Part shown: one piece after another, positions 37,272 through 47,280 of the stretch
Layout: every line of letters starts with the position of its first letter
How positions within the stretch are numbered: the stretch's first letter is position 1
Origin: Auanema rhodensis
Taxonomy: Eukaryota; Nematoda; Chromadorea; Rhabditida; Rhabditidae
Direction of reading: 5' to 3'
NCBI GenBank assembly: GCA_964057225.1
Contig: OZ059899.1
Span: forward strand, 14,888,501 to 14,952,500
Length of the DNA stretch: 64,000 nt
Notes under the pieces: generated by a model
What the model was told of the DNA's origin: nothing
What the model saw: only the letters and a program-made list of their open reading frames with translations
The model's database searches: none
Program-made: the position numbers and the translations under genes

Positions 37272-38324
37272 TTAAACAGTAACCGAATATTTGCACTTAA
37301 AATCATAGCCTCCAAGACGAATAGTATCATTTTTCTGCTCGACTTTGACTTCTGGGTTACAGCCGGTAATGAAATCTGTGTTGAATTTGTCCCAGAGCTT
37401 GTCGACGTCGAGTTTTGCAATATGCTCCACAAAAAATTCCACATCAGCGATGACTTCCAGAAATTCGAGTGTCGAGTGAATGTACACTGAGTCATAGACT
37501 GATCGATGCTTTCTAAATTTATTTAATAGAGTTATAAGAGAAATAAAAGAATCAAAAATAAATTAAACTATATAAGCTTATTATTAAATAACTTACTTTT
37601 CTGCTTTGACCCAGATATCGCTTAACTTCCAAAAGATATTGATGGAGATTTCGGATCGCTGAAGGCTTTGGGTAAGAGCATATCGGAAACAAAACTTGAG
37701 AGCATCGAGCGACCTGGGATCGATTCCTGAAACCTTCAGATAAATACCTCCAATAAGCAATAAATATACACAATGTTCTAATCAGACCGTTTCCAATATT
37801 TCTCTCTATCTCTATACTCTCTCACTTTTTCACACTACTCACTAGACATTATTGGATAAGAGTGTGCGAGAGAGTAGAAAAATACTGTATACGGGCTTTG
37901 GTTGATTTTCAAAGGAGGAAAAACGTGGTGAATATATACCTTCTCCGCAGGAAAGATACAGCTTCTTCACTGCATAAACCGCAGCGAACCACGTCTTTTC
38001 AGCTGACTGGATCAGATCTGGAGGCTTCTGGTTGAAGAAGTGGCGTGCTCGCTCGATGAAAGTACTGGCGTTGTACTTCTGTATATCCTCTTGAAAAACA
38101 AAATATTTATTCTAAAAAGTGTTTGCCAACTTGTAGTTTTATTTTTAGAAATTAGCATTCATAAAAAAAACAAAAAAAACCTTAATAAATCATACCTTGG
38201 ACTCCCAGCCTTCCAAATCATCGATAGTCAGGCCTTTCTCCTTAAGCTCTACGCAGAGTTCGTCAAAATGGGCTTCATTCACACAAATCAGCTCGCGACC
38301 ATTAACCAAAAATGTTTTCGGCAT
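37272..38324 (-). CDS. HEPN/PaREP1-like helical protein, copy 2
   Basis: Exons 38196-38324, 37940-38111, 37597-37726 and 37272-37512 on the minus strand encode the same 223-residue protein as copy 1; I saw no coding difference. The upstream spacer differs by one base near 38529. Near-identity of introns, spacer and exons points to very recent duplication or continuing homogenisation. Confidence 0.8.
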
Positions 38325-38565
38325 ATCTGAAAACAAAACTTTAGTTATTAAACATGAACGAAAAATACAAATATTTGGTTTGAAGCGACTAGACAGTAAA
38401 ACATTTAGAGAGAGGAAATTCAATCAAAGGTAAATGAAATAGCAGAAATAGTTAGGGTTAGCGTCCCCTCTAGCCCAACGCGTTTGCGTGTCGTTTTGCG
38501 TGCGTATAGTTCAACTGGAGCAAATGTATGATTGTGCTCGATCACAGTGAGGAAGAGAAAAGAAT

Positions 38566-38744
38566 TGTTCACAAAAAAGTTCAGGCTGTAGTCACGTTGT
38601 GCCCGGTGAATGATTGATTTCCTCAAAAATCATTTACTAAAATCAAATAAAAATAGTTTGAGATTGGGTATTCAGATGTGTAGAATCTGAATTTTCTGGT
38701 GAGATTCGCCTAGGTCTTCTGCTTTTTCCGGTAAAGGGGTTTAT
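38566..38744 (+). repeat. partial satellite monomer between gene units 2 and 3
   Basis: Same 179-bp satellite fragment as at 36655-36833, with the same ccggtaaagg change next to its right junction. Confidence 0.95.
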
Positions 38745-38915
38745 GATTTTTGCACCATTTTGTGCTTTTTAGACTCATTTTTCAACGAAAAAGTGGGTTA
38801 GCTCATCGAAAATTAGTCATTTTTGAGAAACATCACTTTTTGGGCTGAACGTAGAAGTGACCATTCTGCCCACTTTCAATTTTTTACTTGTATTTATTGT
38901 TTTTATTGCTATTAA

Positions 38916-39122
38916 ATGAGCTTTTCGCAAAATCTTAAACCTCTGACAAATTATGATCTCATTGAATTAGTAGAATTATTAAAGATTAAGAACTTCCGGA
39001 GAATCTTTATATGAAACAATTTGCCGAATGAAGAAATTAAAGAAAGAGAAGTTGGTATTGTAAAACTGGATTCGTCTGAAGGTGAAGGTACTCATTGGGT
39101 TTGTTACTACAAAAAAAACTAG
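38916..39122 (+). pseudogene. adenain-like protease relic, copy 3
   Basis: Third copy of the truncated frame, with the TGA at 39012-39014 and the final TAG shared with the other two. It shows no sign of function and appears to ride along with the unit. Confidence 0.6.
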
Positions 39123-39182
39123 ATAAACTTTATTTATTTGTAAACAAATAACTTACGACAACATCTACTTTGGAACAAAGAA

Positions 39183-40236
39183 TTAAACAGTAACCGAATA
39201 TTTGCACTTAAAATCATAGCCTCCAAGACGAATAGTATCATTTTTCTGCTCGACTTTGACTTCTGGGTTACAGCCGGTAATGAAATCTGTGTTGAATTTG
39301 TCCCAGAGCTTGTCGACGTCGAGTTTTGCAATATGCTCCACAAAAAATTCCACATCAGCGATGACTTCCAGAAATTCGAGTGTCGAGTGAATGTACACTG
39401 AGTCATAGACTGATCGATGCTTTCTAAATTTATTTAATAGAGTTATAAGAGAAATAAAAGAATCAAAAATAAATTAAACTATATAAGCTTATTATTAAAT
39501 AACTTACTTTTCTGCTTTGACCCAGATATCGCTTAACTTCCAAAAGATATTGATGGAGATTTCGGATCGCTGAAGGCTTTGGGTAAGAGCATATCGGAAA
39601 CAAAACTTGAGAGCATCGAGCGACCTGGGATCGATTCCTGAAACCTTCAGATAAATACCTCCAATAAGCAATAAATATACACAATGTTCTAATCAGACCG
39701 TTTCCAATATTTCTCTCTATCTCTATACTCTCTCACTTTTTCACACTACTCACTAGACATTATTGGATAAGAGTGTGCGAGAGAGTAGAAAAATACTGTA
39801 TACGGGCTTTGGTTGATTTTCAAAGGAGGAAAAACGTGGTGAATATATACCTTCTCCGCAGGAAAGATACAGCTTCTTCACTGCATAAACCGCAGCGAAC
39901 CACGTCTTTTCAGCTGACTGGATCAGATCTGGAGGCTTCTGGTTGAAGAAGTGGCGTGCTCGCTCGATGAAAGTACTGGCGTTGTACTTCTGTATATCCT
40001 CTTGAAAAACAAAATATTTATTCTAAAAAGTGTTTGCCAACTTGTAGTTTTATTTTTAGAAATTAGCATTCATAAAAAAAACAAAAAAAAACCTTAATAA
40101 ATCATACCTTGGACTCCCAGCCTTCCAAATCATCGATAGTCAGGCCTTTCTCTTCAAACTTTACTCGGAGTTCATCAAAACGGGCTTCATTCACACAAAT
40201 CAGCTCGTCACCATCAACCAAAAATGTTTTCGGCAT
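39183..40236 (-). CDS. HEPN/PaREP1-like helical protein, copy 3 (divergent exon 1)
   Basis: Exons 40108-40236, 39851-40022, 39508-39637 and 39183-39423 keep the same phases and encode 223 residues. Exons 2-4 look the same as in copies 1 and 2. Exon 1 differs at eleven bases between 40153 and 40215, giving N8D, R10D, H19R, C24R, E26K, L27F and K28E plus one silent change at D21. Intron 1 has one extra A. The first 30 residues therefore have a different charge pattern while the helical core is unchanged. A gene-conversion patch from an unseen paralogue or selection for change could explain this. Confidence 0.8.
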
Positions 40237-40477
40237 ATCTGAAAACAAAACTTTAGTTATTAAACATGAACGAAAAATACAAATATTTGGTTTGAAGCGA
40301 CTAGACAGTAAAACATTTAGAGAGAGGAAATTCAATCAAAGGTAAATGAAATAGCAGAAATAGTTAGGGTTAGCGTCCCCTCTAGCCCAACGCGTTTGCG
40401 TGTCGTTTTGCGTGCGTATAGTTCAACTGGAGCAAATGTGTGATTGTGCTCGATCACAGTGAGGAAGAGAAAAGAAT

Positions 40478-41657
40478 TGTTCACAAAAAAGTTCAGGCTG
40501 TAGTCATGTTGTGCCCGGTGAATGATTGATTTACTCAAAAATCATTTACTAAAATCAAATAAAAACAGTTTGAGATTGGGTATTCAGATGTGTAGAATCT
40601 GAATTTTCTGGTGAGATTCGCCTAGGTCTTCTGCTTTTTCCGGAAAAGGGGTTTATACCGACTCCATCCACAAGATTTGTTCACAAAAAAGTTCAGGCTG
40701 TAGTCACGTTGTTCCCGGTGAATGATTGATTTTTTCAAAACTCATCTACAAAATTCAAACAAAAATAGTTTGACGTTGGGTATTCAGATGTGTAGAATCT
40801 GAATTTTTTGGTGAGATTCGGCTAGGTCTTCTGCTTTTTCCGGAAAAGGGGTTTATACCGAGACCATCCACAAGATTTGTTCACAAAAAAGTTTAGGCTT
40901 TAGTCACGTTCTGTTCCCTGAATGTTCGCTTTTCTCAAAATTCATCCACAAAATTCAAACAAAAATAGTTTGACGTTGGGTATTCAGATGTGTAGAATCT
41001 GAATTTTTTGGTGAGATTCGGCTAGGTCTTCTGCTTTTTCCGGAAAAGGGGTTTATACCGAGACCATCCACAAGATTTGTTCACAAAAAAGTTTAGGCTT
41101 TAGTCACGTTCTGTTCCCTGAATGTTCGCTTTTCTCAAAATTCATCCACAAAATTCAAACAAAAATAGTTTGACGTTGGGTATTCAGATGTGTAGAATCT
41201 GAATTTTCTGGTGAGATTCGGCTAGGTCTTCTGCTTTTTCCGGAAAAGGGGTTTATACCGACCCCATCCACAAGATTTGTTCACAAAAAAGTTCAGGCTG
41301 TAGTCACGTTTGGCCCGGTGAATGATTGATTTACTCAAAAATCATTTACTAAAATCAAATAAAAATAGTTTGACGTTGGGTATTCAGATGTGTAGAATCT
41401 GAATTTTCTGGTGAAATTCGGCTAGGTCTTCTGATTTTTCCGGAAAAGGGGTTTATACCGACTCCATCCACAAGATTTGTTCACAAAAAAGTTCAGGCTG
41501 TAGTCACGTTGTGCCCGGTGAATGATTGATTTACTGAAAAATCATTTACTAAAACCAAATAAAAATAGTTTGAGACTGGGTATTCAGATGTGTAGATTCT
41601 GAATTTCCTGGTGAGATTTGGTTACGAATTCTGTTTTTTCCGGAAAAGGGGTTTATA
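40478..41657 (+). repeat. distal satellite monomers (about six)
   Basis: The satellite resumes after gene unit 3 and runs for about six monomers. These are the most divergent of the array (gtttgacgttggg, gaattttttggtg, accgagaccatcc, gtttaggctttagtcacgttctg), as is common at array edges. Several carry an S2-like second half. The last monomer breaks off after ggggtttataagg, 22 bp before the right direct repeat. Confidence 0.95.
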
Positions 41658-41678
41658 AGGTCAGGCAGTACACACAAA

Positions 41679-42139
41679 TTACAAATTGCTCATACTAGAT
41701 CTTTTTTTTTTATATTTAAAATTGCCTGTGTTACATTACTGGTCTGTGATTAATTGAAAAACTCATATTTGCTTTTAAAGAGATTTATTTATACTATCAA
41801 TATAATAATAAAATTTAATAAAAGTTTTTTCATAACATTGTTTTCATTACATTTTATTATAAACAAACCGCTAATTTTTACAAACAAATTTAAAATATTG
41901 AGTGAAGTTTGGTCCATTTTACAATTAAAAATTTCAAAACACGGTTGTGTTCCATTTCATTTTTCCAATTCAGATTAATCAAATTAAATGTTTCAGTGCT
42001 TACTTGATTAAAGAAGTCGAAAAAAGTTGAATAAAAATGAGAAATAATTCAAATAATTAAAAGTAAGTTAACTAAATAAATTTCTATTTAATATAAGTAA
42101 GTTTATATATTATTTTATGAAATTAATAAATTATTCGAA
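41679..42139 (+). repeat. 460-bp direct repeat, right copy (RDR)
   Basis: Same orientation as 7008-7468 and about 99% identical to it. It is separated from the last satellite monomer by about 22 bp (tcaggcagtacacacaaa...). Downstream it runs into sequence leading to the TTC5 gene, which is not found beside the left copy. Confidence 0.95.
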
Positions 42140-42435
42140 TACGATATTCAGATTTTGTGCCTGTTAAACTTCTTTATTTAGAAATGAAATATTATGTCAA
42201 AGCAAGAATGTTACCCACTAATAGTTTGAACAAGTTGAACGAAATTTGAAAAGTAGTAACTCTGCTTGATTTCATTACTAAATTGGGAAAATGTACGTGA
42301 AGCGCCGTTTCCTATTCAACATCAATATTTTTGTGGGTGAAGTCCTAAGCATAGAAGTCTATTGAAGTTACTCCATGTGACCAGTATGTTTCTAACATTT
42401 TTCTTTTAAAAACCCATTATTACTTTTATAGATTT
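42140..42435 (+). other. 5' flank and 5'UTR intron of the TTC5 gene
   Basis: AT-rich flank with no repeat. A likely 5'UTR intron of about 48 bp runs from a gtatgt donor near 42384 to a tatag acceptor at 42431, four bases before the ATG. An upstream ATG just before the donor meets TGA at once, so it does not extend the protein. Confidence 0.45.
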
Positions 42436-44266
42436 ATGGATAAGAAATTGGAAGAAATAACTGATTTTCGAGATGAATATTTCGAAAAACATCCTGGTGC
42501 AAAGGAAGATGACCTTATTGCTGCATTAGAAAAGAAATATTCCCAGTTTGTCGAGGTGAGAAATTGTTCCGGGATAGTAATGAAAAGCTTTCTATATATA
42601 TTGTTTTTCTGATTGTCTCTTGATTCAGGAAATAAATTTACAAGAAACTCCTAAAGATTCCAAAACATACTTTTTCTTGTTGGGAGAGCTGTATAACATA
42701 TCTCCTCGATATGAACCTCGAGCCGAATTATATTTAAGCAAAGCCGTCAAATTAGGTTTTTCAAATATTTTGCAATAGGTATTCATATAAGTAACTATCA
42801 AATTCAGATATTAATATGGTTCCAGCTTGGCTAGAGCTTGCAGTTTTAATGTCTAAAAAGAAAGATCCCGATTTTGCAATATATTGTTGTGAGGTAGATT
42901 TTAATTTCGATTATTATTTGCCCTTATCTATATTTATAATAAAAAACTTTCAAGTACATTTCGATTTCCTTAATTAGCATTCTCTTAAATTGATATTTTA
43001 GAAGTCGTTGGAGCATGAACGGACAAGCAAAGCCCTTTACATGCTCTCCTGCGTATTGAGAATGAAAGCAATGCAACAAACAAATCTCAGTTATCATGAA
43101 AAAAATGAACTTTTGTAAGTTCATGATATTTTAATCTTTTATTGACTGACTGTTTTTCAGTCGAAGAGCAATGGCTTGTGGGATTGAAGCTGTTGCGCTA
43201 GACCCGCAGTGCGGCAAAGCTCACGTATATTTAGGAAATAGCTATTTTGTACATTTCGTTCGATCTAATAGCAGTTTTCAAGTTCTGGTAAATTGATAGT
43301 ATCAGATTAACTGTGGAATATCTGTTTATTTAGGAAAATGCAGCGGAATGTTATCGAAGAGCTTTAAAGTGCGGCTCAGAATTTAGAAATCCTGATCTTC
43401 ATCTGAATTATAGCGAAGTTTTGAAGTACTTGATATATAATTTTATTTTTCTTCAATTAATCTTTTAGATATAAACAAGATTATGGTGGAGCATTACATC
43501 ATTTGAGGTTGGCAAAGCGATTTGATCCATCCGCTACTCCGAAGGAAAAATATGAAAATTTGGTTACCTTCTTAAGTAACATACATGGTTGCATTGAGAA
43601 AAAAGGTATTTTTTTTGTGCGAATAAAGAAGTTTGAATACTTTCCAATTCAGGGAAGATCAAACCACGAAAATATCAGGAAACTTTGGAATCGTTGCAGA
43701 AATGGGAAGCAAAAATTGAGTCAAGAAAACATGTACAGTTTTTGTATTAAAAGTTGATGTTTTACACTCTATGTTTGCAGGTAGTCGATAACAAAGTCTG
43801 TAATACATATTCGAATTTGAAAGTTGGGGAAAATTCTCAAACGATTATGGTTGTTTCAGTGGTTGCTACTTTATCACACGAAGAACAAATTCCTTCGTAA
43901 GATTTTTAATTGCCTAATTAATTGTTTAAACCATTTTCTGTTCAGGACAGTTGTAGTCATTGATCGTACTGGATGTGCTTTTGCTGTAATGATCTATAAT
44001 GCTGGATCATCCTTTGGTTTCATTATAGGAGATGTTGTTGAGATCAAGAATCCTACTGTCGTTGTAGCTGAGGTATCATTCTTTAATCAAAGTGATCTGT
44101 GCTTTAACGATAATTTAATTTTCAGAATTTGAGAGTTTCTGAGACTAAGACTATTTCTGAATTAAAAATGATTCATGTGAATAATCCCACTCAACTTTCA
44201 CGAAATGGGGTTGCAATTCAGCCAGCGCACGTTGCTCCTACAAGCTTCATGCTAACAGACTCTTAG
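42436..44266 (+). CDS. TTC5: TTC5/Strap-like TPR and OB-fold protein, 11 exons
   Basis: In vertebrates TTC5 (Strap) is a p300/p53 stress cofactor and recognises the N-terminus of nascent tubulin during tubulin mRNA decay. Exons: 42436-42555, 42629-42755, 42808-42893, 43002-43114, 43161-43287, 43334-43425, 43469-43605, 43653-43732, 43781-43896, 43946-44072, 44126-44266. They join in phase to 421 residues, close to the human 440. The N-terminus (FRDEYFEKHPG) fits the family. TPR-like helices run from about 50 to 265 with typical landmarks (LYLSKAVKL, GIEAVALDPQCGKAHVYLGNSYF, NPDLHLNYSEVLKYKQDYGGALHHL). The C-terminal OB fold at about 310-400 has VATLSHEEQIPS, DRTGCAFAVMIYN and GFIIGDVVEI. The gene is intact and on the same strand as the myosin gene. 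Orthology is judged from remembered family sequence. Confidence 0.92.
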
Positions 44267-44406
44267 TATTATTTCAAATTAGGGATTATCCAGTATAACT
44301 AGTCGTATAAGACAGAATGCTTAAGTGATTTTAAGAGAGTGGAAAACACTCACTTCTAACTATATATGACTATCACTGCATGCATGTGCTACCGAAAGGA
44401 AATCCC

Positions 44407-44706
44407 TCACTTCGAAGTCGCGAACAATCTGCTGGCTTTTCGCTTTTCCTTATCGAATCTCTTTCGTTGAAGCAGATAATGCAATATGCGTAACAAATTT
44501 TTCTTCTGCTCTTTCGTTTCATCTCCACGAAAATCGTCGGTTTTCTGGAATTGCCTCCTCGCTTTTATTGTTTCATTTGCGCATAATGATTCCATACTTA
44601 TAACTGGTCCACTGTTTTCAAATGAGAATCTCATACTTCGCTTATAACTTTGATCTCTTTCATAATAAATCTTAGTCGAATCAAAATAAATGTATAAATA
44701 TTGCAT
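44407..44706 (-). CDS. hypothetical charged protein or exon, convergent to TTC5
   Basis: A 99-codon minus-strand frame ends 140 bp from the TTC5 stop. Unlike other frames in this region it is not low in complexity: its last 85 residues are rich in Lys, Arg, Glu and Asp and contain SFENSGPVISMESL and NLLRILHYLLQRKRF. The first residues (MQYLYIYFDSTK) look like intron read-through, and an aag acceptor-like site precedes the more convincing part. I see no signal peptide, no known domain and no AATAAA within 100 bp of the stop. It could be the terminal exon of an unknown gene or chance. I do not recognise it. Confidence 0.3.
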   Translation of the reverse strand: MQYLYIYFDSTKIYYERDQSYKRSMRFSFENSGPVISMESLCANETIKARRQFQKTDDFRGDETKEQKKNLLRILHYLLQRKRFDKEKRKASRLFATSK

Positions 44707-45574
44707 GGTTCCATATCTTATTAATGAAATTTCAAATCAAAAAATAGATGATAGCCACAAATTCAATGCTGACCAGTCTCTTACTAATGAGAATTGCAGT
44801 GCTTAGTTTTTTTAGTTCATGTCTAAGAGTTATCGTTGCGAATAAACTTGATCTCTGATTGTTACCAGCATTGTTCAATGAGCAATTTTGGAAAAAAAAA
44901 GATTTTAGTGCATCTGAAACATAAATATTGTCTGTCATGTTCTTAGTTTTAGTAGGAGTTCGCATATTTAGGCTTCTGCACGTGCAACTTCATCAGCTAC
45001 ATGGATGTTGCAGTAGATAACGTTAATGGAAAAGTAAAGTAAAACGGTGACACAGTCATCTGGAAGACAAAGAAACCATATCAGTAAGGTTGTGAGTTAT
45101 TGGAAAGTTGAAAGTATGAATGTAAGTTAGCTTTCAATTCTGTGCTGTACGTTTAATCCGTCATCATCTGAATGAATAGAAAGGCTGTTTTCGAACGAAA
45201 AAATCAGCAGAAGAAAAGAATAAAACTTCTATCTGAATTGCTTCTACTTGCAAATTGAATGAAAAATAGAAACATAAGGATAAATGATGTACGTAAACCA
45301 CTACATAACTAGAAAATGGCAGATTTATGTTAAATAATTAAATTAGAAATAACTCATTTACACCCAAAAAAATGTTATTAGAAACAGTTGAAAGATTGTT
45401 TTGAAGAGATTAAGATAATTATATAACAGTTATTCATACTAACGTCTTACTATATGACACGCAAGCAGCTCAACACGAATGCAGTTCAATCAAAAGTGAA
45501 AGAAGATTCATTTATAGCTGATCATCATGACATTTTCCTTTTTGCTTTTTGTTCGTCTTACTGGACATTAGACA

Positions 45575-45655
45575 GCTACACCTCTCCCTCTCCCTCCCCT
45601 CTCTTTCTCTCTCTCTCTTTCTCTTTCTCTCTCTATCTTTCCATCTTCGTTTGCG
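45575..45655. repeat. CT-rich microsatellite
   Basis: Imperfect CTCC, CTCT and CTTT units on the plus strand. Confidence 0.85.
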
Positions 45656-47092
45656 TCTGAGCTCTTATGAAAGTGAGTGTCCATCCTATTACGGCTGCTG
45701 TGTTCTCATCCAACATCCTCACTCCTCCACCCTCATTTTCTATTTTTGCAATTAAATTCTTTCCAGAGACTACAGCATATGTTCGAACGCCCTTTTAATA
45801 TTCCCAAATATCTAACTTTGGCATTTTTTCGTTTTTAATTCATTCAGAAACATTAGTATAGAAGATATACCTTCACCATACTTGCATTCTGAACAGCTTT
45901 ATATAGCTTTGTGACGTAAGTTGGATACTTATGAGTTGTACCACACAAGCTGTTCTTCTTCTACCTTTATTATTCTCAATCCTATCATCTTACGTTTAAT
46001 TTATGCTAATTATTAATGAAACCACATTCATTTAAAGTTCAAAATGCACATGAATCGGTTGTTTTTCTAAAATCACATACATGTCTATGCTTGTACATTT
46101 CAGATTGTGACGACATGGTGAATTGGTTCTAAGTTCAACTTCAATCACATATACAACATACACGTCTATTATTCTCAGAACATTATTCTCCCTTCATATT
46201 CTCTCTGCACATTCATGGGAAGTGAGGTCTTTCGTTGAAGCTCTGATTAGTTTCGTGCTATATTTCGTGGTTCTTCGTCTTTTTTTTTTTTTTGTGGCTC
46301 GTCTCATGTCTCATTCTTCTGAGAAGCCTATATACCACCTATTGAACCTCACTATCTCGTTTGTGGTATGTTCTCTCTTTATTTATTTCCGGTTTCAATT
46401 GCTTCCCTGTTTCGTCATCATACACCTTCCCATATCCCCTTCCTTTCGTCCAGGTTTTCAGTATTGTCTTTGAAATTCCAAAAATATTCAAAGTTGAAAC
46501 CGTTGCATCTTTAATCTTTCTTTCGCTATTTCATTTCCCTTCATTTCTCCCTTCTTCAGTTATTTGAATTTCTTCAATTCTTTCTATAAAATCTAAATAC
46601 ATCTATCATTATCTTATTTTCTCGTATTTGTGTCTTCAACATTCTCCTGCACATTCATTCAATTGCTCAAAATCCCATTTTTCTGTTTCTTTCTCTCAAC
46701 ATTGCTCTTTGAAATCTTTTAAGAATTAAAATCAAAACCACCTGCTATGAATTTAAGATTTTTATGGATCTTACAGTTGTTCTTTTATATTTTTTTCAAA
46801 GATCTCATCCTATCATCACATAACGTCTTCAACGAGCACTTCCACCTTCTCAATCTTGTGTCAAATTTCGCTTCTGAATACGCAGATGACGATTAAGATG
46901 ACAAAAGCAAATATACCTAAAAGGTTTTTTCTTATAATTTTCCAAATTAAAACCTAGTTAGAAAACAAGCCATTATTATGAATCATTAATGAATAAAAGC
47001 ATTACATGTCTTATTTCAATCTAATTGCCTACATGGTTTATTCACTTTATTTGTATATAATTAGCAAAATTATATATTTTTTATCGAAATAA

Positions 47093-47280
47093 TCACAATT
47101 TATTCAACAAAAAAGGAAAAAGAGATGAAAGGTTTCGCAGCTCTACTGAGCAACAGCACGGTATCCGTAGTTTGAACGCAGGTCCGCGCTGCTTGAATGG
47201 CGCGGAAAAGATGAACATTAATGGAATGAGAACAGAAGGAAGACCAAAGTTTTCTTGACTATCATCCATGTTCCTGTATG
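47093..47280 (-). CDS. possible 3'-terminal exon of an unknown minus-strand gene
   Basis: On the minus strand a tttcag acceptor at 47281-47287 opens an exon whose GC content (about 57% over 47140-47215) stands out from its 30% surroundings. An AATAAA at 47099-47104 lies at its end. Two frames are open. One runs from the acceptor and stops at 47093, and the other ends NYGYRAVAQ with a TAG at 47143-47145, about 39 bp before the AATAAA. A gtaagt donor near 47397 and another acceptor near 47458 could bound further small exons. I recognise no protein family and cannot decide the frame. The GC jump and the polyadenylation signal are the only real support. Confidence 0.3.

Larger units (their letters stand above)
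34923..40477. repeat. three tandem 1911-bp gene-bearing units
   Basis: A 1732-bp segment (34923-36654) plus a 179-bp partial satellite monomer (36655-36833) forms a 1911-bp unit. It repeats at 36834-38744, and its inserted part repeats again at 38745-40477. The segment replaces about 21 bp inside a satellite monomer, between gggtttat and tgttcac. Every left junction carries the private change ccggtaaagg, whereas the satellite monomer after copy 3 has the normal ccggaaaagg. Copies 1 and 2 are almost identical (one difference seen: g at about 36618, a at about 38529). Copy 3 has one extra A near 40085 and a cluster of changes in exon 1. Each unit carries a minus-strand four-exon gene and a plus-strand protease relic. 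Confidence 0.95.

Noticed and set aside
8816-41657. CRISPR-like array
   Set aside because: Units are contiguous 200-bp repeats without unique spacers, in a eukaryotic intron-bearing context.
2131-42435. Spliced-leader trans-splicing acceptors just before the ATGs of the myosin, TTC5 and helical-protein genes
   Set aside because: Acceptors do lie 2-50 bp before each start, but plausible cis donors giving 40-60 bp introns can be found upstream of each. The sequence alone cannot tell the two apart.
46123-46473. 116-residue hydrophobic frame resembling a membrane protein
   Set aside because: Its hydrophobic runs come from T-rich DNA. There are no splice signals, no conserved motifs and no ribosomal or polyadenylation context to support it.
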